Assembly: GCF_017996735.1 (NCBI RefSeq) | Contig: NZ_JAGOGJ010000045.1 | Span: 1 to 48,254, forward strand | Direction: 5' to 3' | DNA from: Niveispirillum sp. | GTDB taxonomy: Bacteria; Pseudomonadota; Alphaproteobacteria; Azospirillales; Azospirillaceae | Length of the DNA: 48,254 bases | Shown here: positions 16,440-25,045 of the stretch, in pieces | Position numbering within the stretch: position 1 is the stretch's first letter | How the letters are laid out: each line of letters starts with the position of its first letter | Position numbers and translations under genes: made by a program | The notes under the pieces: generated by a model | Database searches by the model: none | Told to the model about the DNA's origin: nothing | Seen by the model: the letters and a program-made list of their open reading frames with translations, nothing else

Positions 16440-18074
16440 TCAGGGGGTGGCGAGGGGCGGTTCACGCAGGCGGAAGCGTTGGATCTTGCCCGTCTGCGTC
16501 TTGGGCAGACGGTCCAGGAACGTGACGGCACGGGGATATTTATAGGGCGCGATGCGGGATTTCACGAAATCCTGCAGCTCCCGGACCAGCGCCGCATCCT
16601 GTGGCCGGCCGGGGACAGTGACCACGAACGCCTTCACCATGTTGCCCCGTTCCGGATCGGGAACGCCGATGACGGCGCATTCGGCCACGGCGGGATGGGC
16701 CAGCAGGGCCTGTTCCACCTCCGGCGCCGCGATATTATAGCCGGACGAGATGATCATGTCGTCGGCCCGCGCCACGAACCAGAAATACCCGTCCTCGTCC
16801 CGGCGATAGGTGTCGCCCGTGAGGTTCCAGCCATCGATCACATAGTTGCGCTGCCTGTCGTCTGCCAGATAGCGGCAGCCGGTGGGGCCGCGCACGGCCA
16901 GCCGCCCCGTGCCCGGTCCCTGGATTTCGCGCCCCTGCCCATCCAGCAACGTCGCGACATAGCCCGGCACGGCGCGCCCCGTGGCACCGGGGCGGATATC
17001 GGAACCTGCCGCCGAGATGAAAATATGCATCATCTCCGTGGCCCCGATCCCGTCCACGATGCGCAGACCCGTGGCATCGAACCAGGCGTCGGTGGTGGGC
17101 AATGGCAGCACCTCCCCCGCCGACACCGCCATACGCAGCGAAGAAACATCATAATCGGCCAGTTGCGTCAGCATGGCGCGATAACCGGTGGGAGAGGTGA
17201 AAACCATGGTGGCGCGGTGGCGCTGGATATCGGCGACCAGAGCCGACGGCGTCGCCTGATCCAGCAGGGCCGTCGCGGCGCGGAACCGGAGCGGGAAAGC
17301 CAGTACGGCCCCAAGGCCGAAGGTGAAGGCGATGGGCGGTGTGCCGATCAGGATATCGTCGGGCCGTGGTGCCAGGATGTGGCGCGCGAACCCGTCGCAC
17401 ATGGCCATCACGTCCCGGTGGAAATGCATGCAGGCCTTGGGCTGACCCGTGGTGCCCGACGTAAAGGCCAGCAGGCAGACATCATCCTGGCTAGTCTCCA
17501 CCGCATCGAACTGGTCGGGCATGCCGGCCGACAGCGTTTCCAGTTCCGTGTCAGCGGCACCGAAACAGACGATGCGGCGCAGGCTGGGCCGTTCCGCCTG
17601 CACCGCCAGCAATTCGTCACGCAGACACGCGTCGCACAGGGCCAGCGTGATGGCGGCCTTGTCCACGATCTGACGCAGTTCGAAGGCGCGCAGCAGCGGC
17701 ATGGTGGACACGGCCACCAGCCCCGCCTTGATCACGGCCAGCCACGCCGCCAGCATCATCGGGTTGTTGGGTGCGCGCAGCAGCACACGATTGCCCGGCA
17801 CCGCCCCCATGTCCCGCACCAGCACATTGGCGATGCGGTTCACGCGGTCCGCCAGATCGGCATAGGTCCAGACAAGATCGCCGCAGAGGATGGCGGGGCG
17901 GGCGCCATGCCCTTCCGCCAGCGCCTTGTCCAGCAGTTCGACGGCGCAGTTAATTTTGTTCGGATACCGAAGTTCTGGCAGGTCGAACCGCAGGTCGGGC
18001 CATTGGTCGGCGGGTGGCAGGTTGTCGCGGGTGAAGCTGTCCAGATGGGCGGAAGGCAGAAGCGTGACTGACAT
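16440..18074 (-). CDS. abmG: 2-aminobenzoate-CoA ligase (benzoate-CoA ligase family)
   Basis: This 544-residue AMP-forming ligase has the P-loop TSGTTGQPK (residues 205-213), GIGATEMMHIF (A5 motif region), GDTYRRDEDGYFWFVARADD, the hinge/A8 motif GYNIAAPEVE and the catalytic Lys motif QTGKIQRFRLRE. It is of the benzoate/2-aminobenzoate-CoA ligase type and would make 2-aminobenzoyl-CoA from anthranilate, ATP and CoA in the cytoplasm. It starts 25 bases after kynB, the third gene of the anthranilate-forming kynurenine operon, and across the divergent promoter lies the monooxygenase/reductase that uses this CoA ester. This context makes anthranilate the most likely substrate over benzoate. Confidence 0.85.
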   Translation of the reverse strand: MSVTLLPSAHLDSFTRDNLPPADQWPDLRFDLPELRYPNKINCAVELLDKALAEGHGARPAILCGDLVWTYADLADRVNRIANVLVRDMGAVPGNRVLLRAPNNPMMLAAWLAVIKAGLVAVSTMPLLRAFELRQIVDKAAITLALCDACLRDELLAVQAERPSLRRIVCFGAADTELETLSAGMPDQFDAVETSQDDVCLLAFTSGTTGQPKACMHFHRDVMAMCDGFARHILAPRPDDILIGTPPIAFTFGLGAVLAFPLRFRAATALLDQATPSALVADIQRHRATMVFTSPTGYRAMLTQLADYDVSSLRMAVSAGEVLPLPTTDAWFDATGLRIVDGIGATEMMHIFISAAGSDIRPGATGRAVPGYVATLLDGQGREIQGPGTGRLAVRGPTGCRYLADDRQRNYVIDGWNLTGDTYRRDEDGYFWFVARADDMIISSGYNIAAPEVEQALLAHPAVAECAVIGVPDPERGNMVKAFVVTVPGRPQDAALVRELQDFVKSRIAPYKYPRAVTFLDRLPKTQTGKIQRFRLREPPLATP

Positions 18075-18099
18075 GCGACCCCCAAGTTGCCGGATTTGA

Positions 18100-18735
18100 T
18101 TATGTCTTGTCGATCACCCTCAGGACGGCCCGGACGGGCGCGGCATCGGCCGTTGCCAGCCGCAGCGGCAGGGCGATCAGTTCGAAAATCCCTTCAGGCA
18201 CGGCGTCCAGCACCAGCCCTTCCAGGATGGCCATGCCGTGGCCGCGCACCGCCATATGGGCATCCATGGTCTTGGATGTCTGCGGATCCAGCGACGGGGC
18301 ATCCACCCCGATCAGGCGCACCCCCTGCCCGGCCAGCCAGTCGATGGCATCGGCGTCCATGGCGGTGAAGGCGCTGTCCCACGCGTCATGCGGAAAACTT
18401 GCATAGGTGCGCAGCAGCAGGCGGCGCGTGTCGGCCGACACCCGGCCCGCCAGATGCGCCACCGCCACCCGGTCCAGGCCGGGCGGCATATGCAGCACCA
18501 GTGCCGGCCCCAGATAGATATCCAGATCCACGGCACCGATGGGCACGCCGGCTTCATCGTAATGAAGCGGTGCATCGGCGTGGGTGCCGGTATGGGTGGA
18601 AAGGGTCAGGCGGCTGACATTCACGGGACAGTCCGGTCCGATGGCCCAGACCCGGTCCTCGACATAATCGGTATCACCCGGCCAGACGGGAATGCCGGTG
18701 CGCAGGGGCTGGGTGATGTCGTACACCCGGCTCAC
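18100..18735 (-). CDS. kynB: Kynurenine formamidase (arylformamidase, cyclase family)
   Basis: The 211-residue protein belongs to the metal-dependent cyclase/KynB family. It shows the signature STHTGTHADAPLHY with its metal-binding His and Asp residues, GIPVWPGDT near the start, and GVDAPSLDPQTSKTMDAHMA in the C-terminal half. It hydrolyses N-formylkynurenine to kynurenine and formate. The start overlaps the stop of kynA by four bases, and the ligase gene follows after 25 bases. Length and motifs are usual for bacterial KynB. Confidence 0.93.
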   Translation of the reverse strand: MSRVYDITQPLRTGIPVWPGDTDYVEDRVWAIGPDCPVNVSRLTLSTHTGTHADAPLHYDEAGVPIGAVDLDIYLGPALVLHMPPGLDRVAVAHLAGRVSADTRRLLLRTYASFPHDAWDSAFTAMDADAIDWLAGQGVRLIGVDAPSLDPQTSKTMDAHMAVRGHGMAILEGLVLDAVPEGIFELIALPLRLATADAAPVRAVLRVIDKT

Positions 18736-19583
18736 AGCGCGGTCCTCAGGCTGAGCAGTTCGGGGAAGAAGCTGGTGTCCAGCGCCTTCACCAGATATTT
18801 GACGCCGCTGGTCCCGCCGGTGCCGGTGCGGTAGCCAATGATGCGTTCAACCGTCTTCATGTGGTTGAAGCGCCATTGCTGGAACCGTCCTTCCAGATCC
18901 ACCAGCTTTTCCGCCAGTTCGTACAGGTCCCACCAGCGGGCCGTGTCGCGGTAGACGGCGCACCAAGCCGCCTCCACCGCCGGATGCGGGCGGTAGGGTT
19001 GGCTGAAATCGCGGTCCAGGCATTCGGGCGGCAGCGTGAAGCCGCGCCGGGCCAGCAGGCGCAGGCTTTCATCATAAAGCGAGGGTTCCGCCAGCGCCGT
19101 GGACAGCGCCGCAAAGGCCGGCGGGTCGGCGCGGTGGACCTGGATCATGGCCGCGTTCTTGTTGCCCAGCATGAATTCCAGCAGCCGGTACTGCCAGGAC
19201 TGGAAGCCGCTGGATTGGCCCAGATGCGACCGGATGCGGGAATAGTCGGCCGGGGTCATGGTGGTCAGCACGTCCCAGCTCTGGATCAGCTGTCGCTGCA
19301 CCTGCGCCACGCGCGAGATCATCTTGAAGGCGGGACCAAGCTCATCCTTGCGGATCTGATCGCGGGCCGCCTTCAGTTCGTGGATGCACAGCATCATCCA
19401 AAGCTCGCTGGCCTGATGGATGATGATGAACAGCAGTTCATCATGTTCCGGCGACAACGGGTGCTGTGATGCCAGCAGCGTTTCCAGGCCCAGATAACGG
19501 GCGTAAGAAATGTCGGGGCTGGCATGGAATGTGTCGCCGCCCGCCGTCATGCCCATCGGGCATCCCCTGCCTTGCTCGCTCAT
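18732..19583 (-). CDS. kynA: Tryptophan 2,3-dioxygenase
   Basis: The 283-residue haem enzyme opens the indole ring of L-tryptophan to N-formylkynurenine. By comparison with the Xanthomonas enzyme, H56 (IIIHQASELWMM) is the active-site His, R118 (SRIRSHLGQSSGFQS) binds the substrate carboxylate, and H241 (QQWRFNHMKTVERIIG) is the proximal haem ligand. The GTGGTSGVKYL substrate loop is present. ATG 19583 overlaps the kynU stop by four bases (ATGA), so the kynUAB genes are translationally coupled. Confidence 0.95.
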   Translation of the reverse strand: MSEQGRGCPMGMTAGGDTFHASPDISYARYLGLETLLASQHPLSPEHDELLFIIIHQASELWMMLCIHELKAARDQIRKDELGPAFKMISRVAQVQRQLIQSWDVLTTMTPADYSRIRSHLGQSSGFQSWQYRLLEFMLGNKNAAMIQVHRADPPAFAALSTALAEPSLYDESLRLLARRGFTLPPECLDRDFSQPYRPHPAVEAAWCAVYRDTARWWDLYELAEKLVDLEGRFQQWRFNHMKTVERIIGYRTGTGGTSGVKYLVKALDTSFFPELLSLRTAL

Positions 19584-20815
19584 GTCACGGCTGCCTTGGT
19601 CTGGAAACGGTCCTGGCGGTATTCGCCGGTCCGCATGATGTCCGCCAGATGCGCCACTGCGTCCCACAGGTCGACATGGCGCAGGTAAAGCGGGGTGAAG
19701 CCGAAGCGCAGCGCGTCGGGCGCGCGGAAATCACCGATGACGCCGCGCGCGATCAGCGCCTGCATGATGGCGTAACCGTCGGAGTGCGACAGGCTGACAT
19801 GGCTGCCGCGACGGTCGGCCTCGCGCGGGCTGATAAAACCGAAGCTGTCGCCGCACATCTGTTCCACCAGGGCGATGAACAGGTCGCCCAGGCGGCACGA
19901 TTTCTCCCGGATGCGGCCCATATCGGCCCGCGCCATGATCGCCACCCCTTCCTCAAGCACCGACAGGGCCAGAACGGGCGGGGTGCCACACAGGTGACGG
20001 CGTATGCCATCGGCGGGGCGGTAGCGATCATCGAAATCGAACGGGGCCGCGTGACCCATCCAGCCGGACAGGGGCTGCGTCGCCGCCCCCTGATGGCGGC
20101 GCGCCACGAACAGAAAGGCCGGCGCACCGGGACCGCCATTCAGGTATTTGTAGCCGCAGCCGACCGCAAAATCCGCCCCGGCCGCGTTCAGGTCCACATC
20201 CAGGGCACCGGCGCTGTGCGACAGGTCCCAGAGGGTGAGCGCGCCGACGGCATGGGCGCGGGCCGTCAGGTCCGCCATGTCGTGCATCCGGCCCGTCTTA
20301 TAATGGACCTGGGTCAAAAGCAGCAGCGCCACATCGTCCGTCAGCGCGGCCGGAATGTCCGCCGGTGCCGCCGTCCGCACCTCCACCGCGCCGCCCAGAA
20401 ATTCCGCCAGGCCCTGCAGCATATAGAGGTCGGTGGGGAAATTGCCCGGTTCCGACAGGATGATCCGCCGGCCCGGCTGTAAACGCAGGGCGGCGGCGGC
20501 CAGCTTGAAAATGTTGACCGACGTGCTGTCGGCCACGATCACCTCATCCGGGGCGGCCCCGATCAGACCGGCGATGGCGCCGCCGACGCGGGACGGCAGA
20601 TCGATCCAGCCGGCATCGTTCCAGGACCGGATCAGGCCACGCCCCCATTCCTGTTCGACGGCACGGGTCATGCGGGCCTTGGCCGCCTTGGGCAGAACGC
20701 CCAGCGAGTTGCCGTCCAGATACAGCACGTCCGGCGGCAGGTCGAATTCATCGCGGAACGGGGCCAGCGGATCGTCCCTGTCCAGGGTCTCCAGCATGGC
20801 GCGGGTGATGGTCAT
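19580..20815 (-). CDS. kynU: Kynureninase
   Basis: This 411-residue PLP enzyme cleaves kynurenine to anthranilate and alanine. The PLP-binding Lys is K223 in CGYKYLNGGPGAP; LYLDGNSLG at the N-terminus, ADSTSVNIFK, and WDLSHSAGALDVDL are family motifs. ATG 20815 has GGGAGCG upstream; a longer frame to 20926 would enter the promoter region. It is the first gene of the minus operon and is divergent from an AsnC-type regulator. No kynurenine 3-monooxygenase is present, so the flow is to anthranilate, not 3-hydroxyanthranilate. Confidence 0.95.
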   Translation of the reverse strand: MTITRAMLETLDRDDPLAPFRDEFDLPPDVLYLDGNSLGVLPKAAKARMTRAVEQEWGRGLIRSWNDAGWIDLPSRVGGAIAGLIGAAPDEVIVADSTSVNIFKLAAAALRLQPGRRIILSEPGNFPTDLYMLQGLAEFLGGAVEVRTAAPADIPAALTDDVALLLLTQVHYKTGRMHDMADLTARAHAVGALTLWDLSHSAGALDVDLNAAGADFAVGCGYKYLNGGPGAPAFLFVARRHQGAATQPLSGWMGHAAPFDFDDRYRPADGIRRHLCGTPPVLALSVLEEGVAIMARADMGRIREKSCRLGDLFIALVEQMCGDSFGFISPREADRRGSHVSLSHSDGYAIMQALIARGVIGDFRAPDALRFGFTPLYLRHVDLWDAVAHLADIMRTGEYRQDRFQTKAAVT

Positions 20816-20858
20816 GGTCGCTCCCTTCTGATGGTTCCGATCATAACAAGGCTGGCGG

Positions 20859-20914
20859 CGAACATTGTCGGAAAGAGGCTTGCGTGATCCAAAAATTTCC
20901 GAACAATATTCCGG
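20859..20914. promoter_or_regulatory. Paired related sites in the kynU/AsnC divergent promoter
   Basis: Two similar sites face each other. TTTCCGACAATGTTCG reads on the minus strand at 20874-20859, and TTTCCGAACAATATTCCGG reads on the plus strand at 20896-20914. They share TTTCCG followed by an ACAAT(G/A)TTC core with one base of difference in length. Their inverted arrangement, 20 bases apart, suits cooperative binding by the adjacent AsnC-type regulator to control both directions. Confidence 0.5.
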
Positions 20915-20941
20915 ATAAATCACCATATCAGGAACGCATTC

Positions 20942-21391
20942 ATGGACCGGACAGACCGCCGCCTGCTGTCGCTTGTGGAACGGGACGGCCGCGCCTCCTT
21001 CGCGGAGATCGCGGAGGAGGCAGGCATGTCAAAAACCGCCTGCTGGAACCGCCTGCAGGGGTTGGAGAAGGCGGGGCTGGTCAAGGGCTATGGCGCACGG
21101 CTGGACCGGGAAAAGCTGGGTTTTTCCATTACCGCCTTTGTCAGCGTCACCATCGACCTGGGGCGGCACGACGATTTTGAACAGGCGGTGGTGGGGGTAC
21201 CGGCCGTTCTGGACTGCCACACCACGGCGGGGGAGTTCGATTATCTGCTGCGTGTGGTCGCCCGCGACGTGCAGGCCCTGGACGCGCTTTTACGCACGCA
21301 ACTGGGTCGGCTGCCCGGCGTTCGATCCTTCTCCACCCGCATTTGCCTGAAGACCATCATGGAACAACGTCCCGTCATGGACGCATTTTAA
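20942..21391 (+). CDS. Lrp/AsnC-family regulator of kynurenine pathway (KynR-like)
   Basis: The 149-residue protein has an N-terminal winged helix-turn-helix (DRRLLSLVERDGRASFAEIAEEAGMSKTACWNRLQ, shown in pieces: FAEIAEEAGMSKTACWNRL) and a C-terminal RAM ligand-binding domain (TTAGEFDYLLRVVARD). AsnC-type KynR proteins activate kynBAU operons in response to kynurenine in several proteobacteria. The divergent position 126 bases from kynU and before the anthraniloyl-CoA genes makes the same role likely here. The regulator may also drive its own downstream operon. Confidence 0.85.
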   Translation: MDRTDRRLLSLVERDGRASFAEIAEEAGMSKTACWNRLQGLEKAGLVKGYGARLDREKLGFSITAFVSVTIDLGRHDDFEQAVVGVPAVLDCHTTAGEFDYLLRVVARDVQALDALLRTQLGRLPGVRSFSTRICLKTIMEQRPVMDAF

Positions 21392-21429
21392 AGAACGGTT
21401 ACCCCCGTTGACAGCCGGATTTCAAGGGA

Positions 21430-21449
21430 ATATTTTATATTTAAAATAT
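21430..21449. promoter_or_regulatory. AT-rich inverted repeat upstream of the anthraniloyl-CoA operon
   Basis: ATATTTTA and TAAAATAT are perfect arms with a TATT spacer, 43 bases before the monooxygenase/reductase start. Such 20-bp AT-rich dyads are typical MarR operators, and a MarR gene lies in this operon. The assignment is inferred from position and type. Confidence 0.5.
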
Positions 21450-21491
21450 CTGACGTCAAGCCATCGGTCAGACAGGAAAGGCGCATTCCCC

Positions 21492-23777
21492 ATGAAGATT
21501 GCCTGCATCGGCGGCGGCCCGGCCGGCCTCTATTTCGCCATCCTGATGAAGAAGGCGGACCCCGCCCACGAGATCACGGTCTATGAGCGCAACCGCCCCT
21601 ATGACACGTTCGGCTGGGGTGTGGTTTTTTCCGAGGAGACGCTGCGCAACCTGAAGGGCGGCGACGCCGAGAGCCAGCAGGCCATCATCGACAGTTTTGC
21701 CCATTGGGACGATATCGATGTGCATTTCAAGGGCCGTGTCCTCACTTCCTCCGGCCATGGTTTCTGCGGCATCGGCCGCCGGCACCTGCTGAACATCCTG
21801 CAAAGGCGCGCCAAGGATCTAGGCGTGAACCTGGCGTTCGAGACGGAGGTGGAGCCCGACCTGTCGCGCTTTGCCGATTGCGATCTGATCATCGCCGCCG
21901 ATGGCCTGAATTCGAAAATCCGCACCCAGTTCGCTGGGCATTTCCAGCCATCCATCGACCGGCGGCGGAACAAGTTCGTCTGGCTGGGCACGAAAAAACG
22001 CTTCGACGCCTTCACCTTCATTTTCGAGCAGACGGAATGGGGCTGGTTTCAGGCCCATGCCTACCGTTTCGATAATGACACCTCCACCTTCATCATCGAG
22101 ACGACGGAGGAGAACTGGCGCCGCGCGGGGCTGGACGGGGCCGGCACGGACGCGACCATCGCCTTCGGGGAAAGGCTGTTCGGCCGCTATCTGGATGGCA
22201 ATCCGCTGCTGGCCAACAGCCGGCACCTGCGCGGGTCTGACTGGCTGAATTTCCCCCGTGTCACCTGCGACACCTGGGTCATGGACAATGTCGTGCTGAT
22301 GGGCGACGCGGCCCATACGGCCCATTTCTCCATCGGGTCGGGCACCAAGCTGGCGCTGGAGGATGCCATCGCGCTGGCGGCCAAGATCAATGCCCGGCCC
22401 GGCGACCTGAAAACGGCGCTGGCGGAGTATGAGGCGGAGCGGCGGGTGGAGGTGCTGAAGATCCAGTCGGCCGCCCGCAACAGCACGGAATGGTTTGAGA
22501 ATGTGGACCGTTACGCCCATCTGGAACCCGAACAGTTCGCCTATTCCCTGCTGACCCGCAGCCAGCGTATCGGGCATGAAAATCTGCGCCTGCGCGACCG
22601 GTCCTGGCTGGAAGGGTATGAACGCTGGTTCGCGGGCGATACCGGCGGCACCGCCCGCCCCACGCCACCCATGTTCACACCGTTCCGCATGCGCGGCCTC
22701 ACGCTGGCCAACCGGGTCGTGGTCAGTCCGATGGCCATGTACAGCGCCACGGACGGCGTTCCGGGCGATTTCCATCTGGTCCATTATGGCAGCCGCGCCA
22801 TGGGCGGGGCCGGGCTGGTCTTCACGGAAATGACCTGCGTTTCCGCCGATGCCCGGATCACGCCGGGCTGCACGGGCCTTTATGACGACACCCATGTCAC
22901 GGCGTGGAAACGCATCACCGATTTTGTGCATGCCCAGTCGGAGGCAAAGATCTGTCTGCAATTGGGCCATGCGGGGCCGAAAGGATCGACCAAGTTGGGC
23001 TGGGAGGGCATGGACGCGCCGCTGGACAGCGGCAATTGGGACCTGCTGGCGCCTTCCCCCCTCGCGTGGAGCCGGGACAATTCCATGCCGCGCGCCATGA
23101 CCCGCGCCGACATGAACCGGGTGCGCGACGATTTTGTCAACGCCACAAGGCGGGCGGTGGCGGCGGGGTTCGACATGCTGGAACTGCACGCGGCCCACGG
23201 CTATCTGCTGTCCGCCTTCATCTCCCCCCTGACCAACCGGCGGGAGGATAAATATGGCGGGCCGCTGGAAAACCGGCTGCGGTTCCCGTTGGAAGTGTTC
23301 GCGGCCATGCGCGCCGTGTGGCCGGCCGACAGGCCGATGTCGGTGCGCCTGTCCGCCACCGACTGGCACCCGAACGGGCTGACGCCCGACGATGCCGTGA
23401 TCGTGGCGCGGGCCTTCCGCGATGCCGGCGCCGACCTGATCGACGTGTCGGCGGGCCAGACCTCAATCGAGGGCAAACCCGTTTATGGCCGGATGTTCCA
23501 GACACCGTTCAGCGACCGTATCCGCAACGAGGCGGGAATCGCCACCATGGCCGTGGGCAATGTCCTGGACCATGACCATGTGAATTCCATCCTGGCGGCG
23601 GGCCGCGCCGATCTGGTGGCGCTGGCCCGACCGCATCTGTCCGACCCCTACTTCACCCTGCATGCAGCGGCGGCGTTGGGCCATGATGCCCAGCCCTGGC
23701 CGAAGCAATATCTATCGGGCCGCGCACAATATCTGCGCAGCCGGCAGAATGCCGCCGATATGGCCATCGCGATCTGA
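21492..23777 (+). CDS. abmA: 2-aminobenzoyl-CoA monooxygenase/reductase (bifunctional flavoprotein)
   Basis: This 761-residue fusion joins a flavin hydroxylase to an Old Yellow Enzyme-type reductase. The N-terminal half has the FAD motif GGGPAGLYFAILM and GDAAHTAHFSIGSGTKLALEDA; the C-terminal half, from about residue 393, has PFRMRGLTLANRVVVSPM, LQLGHAGPKGS, HAAHGYLLSAFISPLTNRR and VGNVL/ALARPHLSDPYF. This fusion is the hallmark of 2-aminobenzoyl-CoA monooxygenase/reductase, which hydroxylates and then reduces the ring to 2-amino-5-oxocyclohex-1-ene-1-carbonyl-CoA; salicylyl-CoA 5-hydroxylase is a close relative. The ligase and kynureninase genes next door favour 2-aminobenzoyl-CoA. AGGAAAGG precedes ATG 21492. 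Confidence 0.9.
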   Translation: MKIACIGGGPAGLYFAILMKKADPAHEITVYERNRPYDTFGWGVVFSEETLRNLKGGDAESQQAIIDSFAHWDDIDVHFKGRVLTSSGHGFCGIGRRHLLNILQRRAKDLGVNLAFETEVEPDLSRFADCDLIIAADGLNSKIRTQFAGHFQPSIDRRRNKFVWLGTKKRFDAFTFIFEQTEWGWFQAHAYRFDNDTSTFIIETTEENWRRAGLDGAGTDATIAFGERLFGRYLDGNPLLANSRHLRGSDWLNFPRVTCDTWVMDNVVLMGDAAHTAHFSIGSGTKLALEDAIALAAKINARPGDLKTALAEYEAERRVEVLKIQSAARNSTEWFENVDRYAHLEPEQFAYSLLTRSQRIGHENLRLRDRSWLEGYERWFAGDTGGTARPTPPMFTPFRMRGLTLANRVVVSPMAMYSATDGVPGDFHLVHYGSRAMGGAGLVFTEMTCVSADARITPGCTGLYDDTHVTAWKRITDFVHAQSEAKICLQLGHAGPKGSTKLGWEGMDAPLDSGNWDLLAPSPLAWSRDNSMPRAMTRADMNRVRDDFVNATRRAVAAGFDMLELHAAHGYLLSAFISPLTNRREDKYGGPLENRLRFPLEVFAAMRAVWPADRPMSVRLSATDWHPNGLTPDDAVIVARAFRDAGADLIDVSAGQTSIEGKPVYGRMFQTPFSDRIRNEAGIATMAVGNVLDHDHVNSILAAGRADLVALARPHLSDPYFTLHAAAALGHDAQPWPKQYLSGRAQYLRSRQNAADMAIAI

Positions 23778-23789
23778 AAGGACACCATC

Positions 23790-24539
23790 ATGCTGGACGG
23801 ACAAAAGGCGGTGGTGACCGGCGGCGGGCGCGGCATCGGTCTGGCCGTGGCACAGGTCCTGGCGGGCGCCGGGGCGTCGGTGTTTCTGGTGGGGCGCGAC
23901 GTGGGCCGGCTTGAGCAGGCAGCCGCGTCCATCGGTGCCGCCGCACGCTGGGGTGCGGCCGACGTCACGGACGCGGCGGCGCTGGCAAATGTACTGGCGC
24001 AGGCGGGACCGGCCGACATCCTGATCAACAATGCCGGCGGGGTGGACAGCAAGCCCGTGAAGCGCCTGACGACGGAGGATATGCGGCGGTCGCTGGATCA
24101 GAACCTGATGGGCGCATTTCATGCCGGGCAGGTGCTGCTGCCCGGCATGGTGGAACGCGGATATGGGCGCATCGTCAATATCGCCAGCACGGCGGGGCAG
24201 AAGGGCTATGCCTATGCCGCCCATTACTGTGCGTCCAAGCACGCCCTGATCGGGCTGACACGGGCCATGGCGGTGGAACTGGCGCGCACGGGCGTGACCG
24301 TCAACGCCGTCTGCCCCGGCTATGTCGCCACCGACCTGCTGGAAAGCTCGCTGGACAATATCCAGGCCAAGACCGGCCTGTCGCGGGAGGATGCGCTGGC
24401 CGGCATCCTGACCGGTAACCCACAGGGCCGCCCGGTGCAGGCGCAGGAGGTGGCCGCCGCCGTGCTGTGGCTGTGCAGCCCCGGTTCCGGCGCCGTCACG
24501 GGACAGTCCATCGGCATTTCCGGCGGGGAGGTGACATGA
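23790..24539 (+). CDS. Short-chain dehydrogenase (3-hydroxyacyl-CoA dehydrogenase type)
   Basis: The 249-residue SDR has the NAD(P) motif TGGGRGIG, NNAG, the catalytic Ser in IVNIASTAGQ and YCASK (Tyr-Lys pair). It begins 12 bases after the monooxygenase/reductase and its stop overlaps the MarR start. In this pathway it could reduce the 5-oxo group of the dearomatised CoA ester or oxidise a 3-hydroxyacyl-CoA later. The aspartate after the first beta-strand is absent (FLVGRDV), so the NAD versus NADP preference is uncertain. Confidence 0.85.
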   Translation: MLDGQKAVVTGGGRGIGLAVAQVLAGAGASVFLVGRDVGRLEQAAASIGAAARWGAADVTDAAALANVLAQAGPADILINNAGGVDSKPVKRLTTEDMRRSLDQNLMGAFHAGQVLLPGMVERGYGRIVNIASTAGQKGYAYAAHYCASKHALIGLTRAMAVELARTGVTVNAVCPGYVATDLLESSLDNIQAKTGLSREDALAGILTGNPQGRPVQAQEVAAAVLWLCSPGSGAVTGQSIGISGGEVT

Positions 24540-25045
24540 GCGACACAACATTCTTCGACCATGAAACGGCAACCCCCACCGATGCGCATCGCGACCTGCG
24601 GCTGTGGCTGCGTCTGCTGACGTTGACCAACCTGATGGAGACGGAAATCCGCAACGGGCTGCGGCTGGCCTTCGACACCACCCTGCCCCGGTTCGACCTG
24701 CTGGCCGCCCTGCACAAGGCCGGCACGCCACTGACCATGGGGGAATTGTCGCGTCGACTGATGGTGTCGAATGGCAATGTCACCGGGCTTGCCGAACGGC
24801 TGCAGGAAGAGGGGCTGGTGGAACGCACCCGCCCGCCGGGCGACAAGCGGACACAGTATGTCACCCTGACCCCGGCCGGCTGCCGGACGTTCGAAACCAT
24901 GGCCGCCCGGCATGAACAATGGGTGGCCGCCGCCTTCGCCGACCTGAGCGATGCCGACGCGGCCCAGTTGATGGCGTTGCTGGGCAAGGCCAAGGCATCC
25001 GCCCGGCGCCACATCACCACACAGCCAGGGGAAACAAGCCCATGA
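24536..25045 (+). CDS. MarR-family transcriptional regulator
   Basis: The 169-residue protein has a MarR winged helix: LTMGELSRRLMVSNGNVTGLAERL (here cited as MGELSRRLMVSNGNVTGL) followed by the wing DGLV-type segment LVERTRPPGDKRTQYVTLT. It is embedded in the operon with ATGA overlaps on both sides, so it is made with the catabolic enzymes. MarR regulators in aromatic-CoA clusters usually sense the aryl-CoA ester and release AT-rich dyads; the one at 21430-21449 is the likely target. Confidence 0.88.
   Translation: MSDTTFFDHETATPTDAHRDLRLWLRLLTLTNLMETEIRNGLRLAFDTTLPRFDLLAALHKAGTPLTMGELSRRLMVSNGNVTGLAERLQEEGLVERTRPPGDKRTQYVTLTPAGCRTFETMAARHEQWVAAAFADLSDADAAQLMALLGKAKASARRHITTQPGETSP

Noticed and set aside
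21819..23369. 516-codon minus-strand frame inside the monooxygenase/reductase
   Set aside because: The plus-strand gene is a clear flavoprotein fusion; the antisense product is low-complexity and has no motifs.
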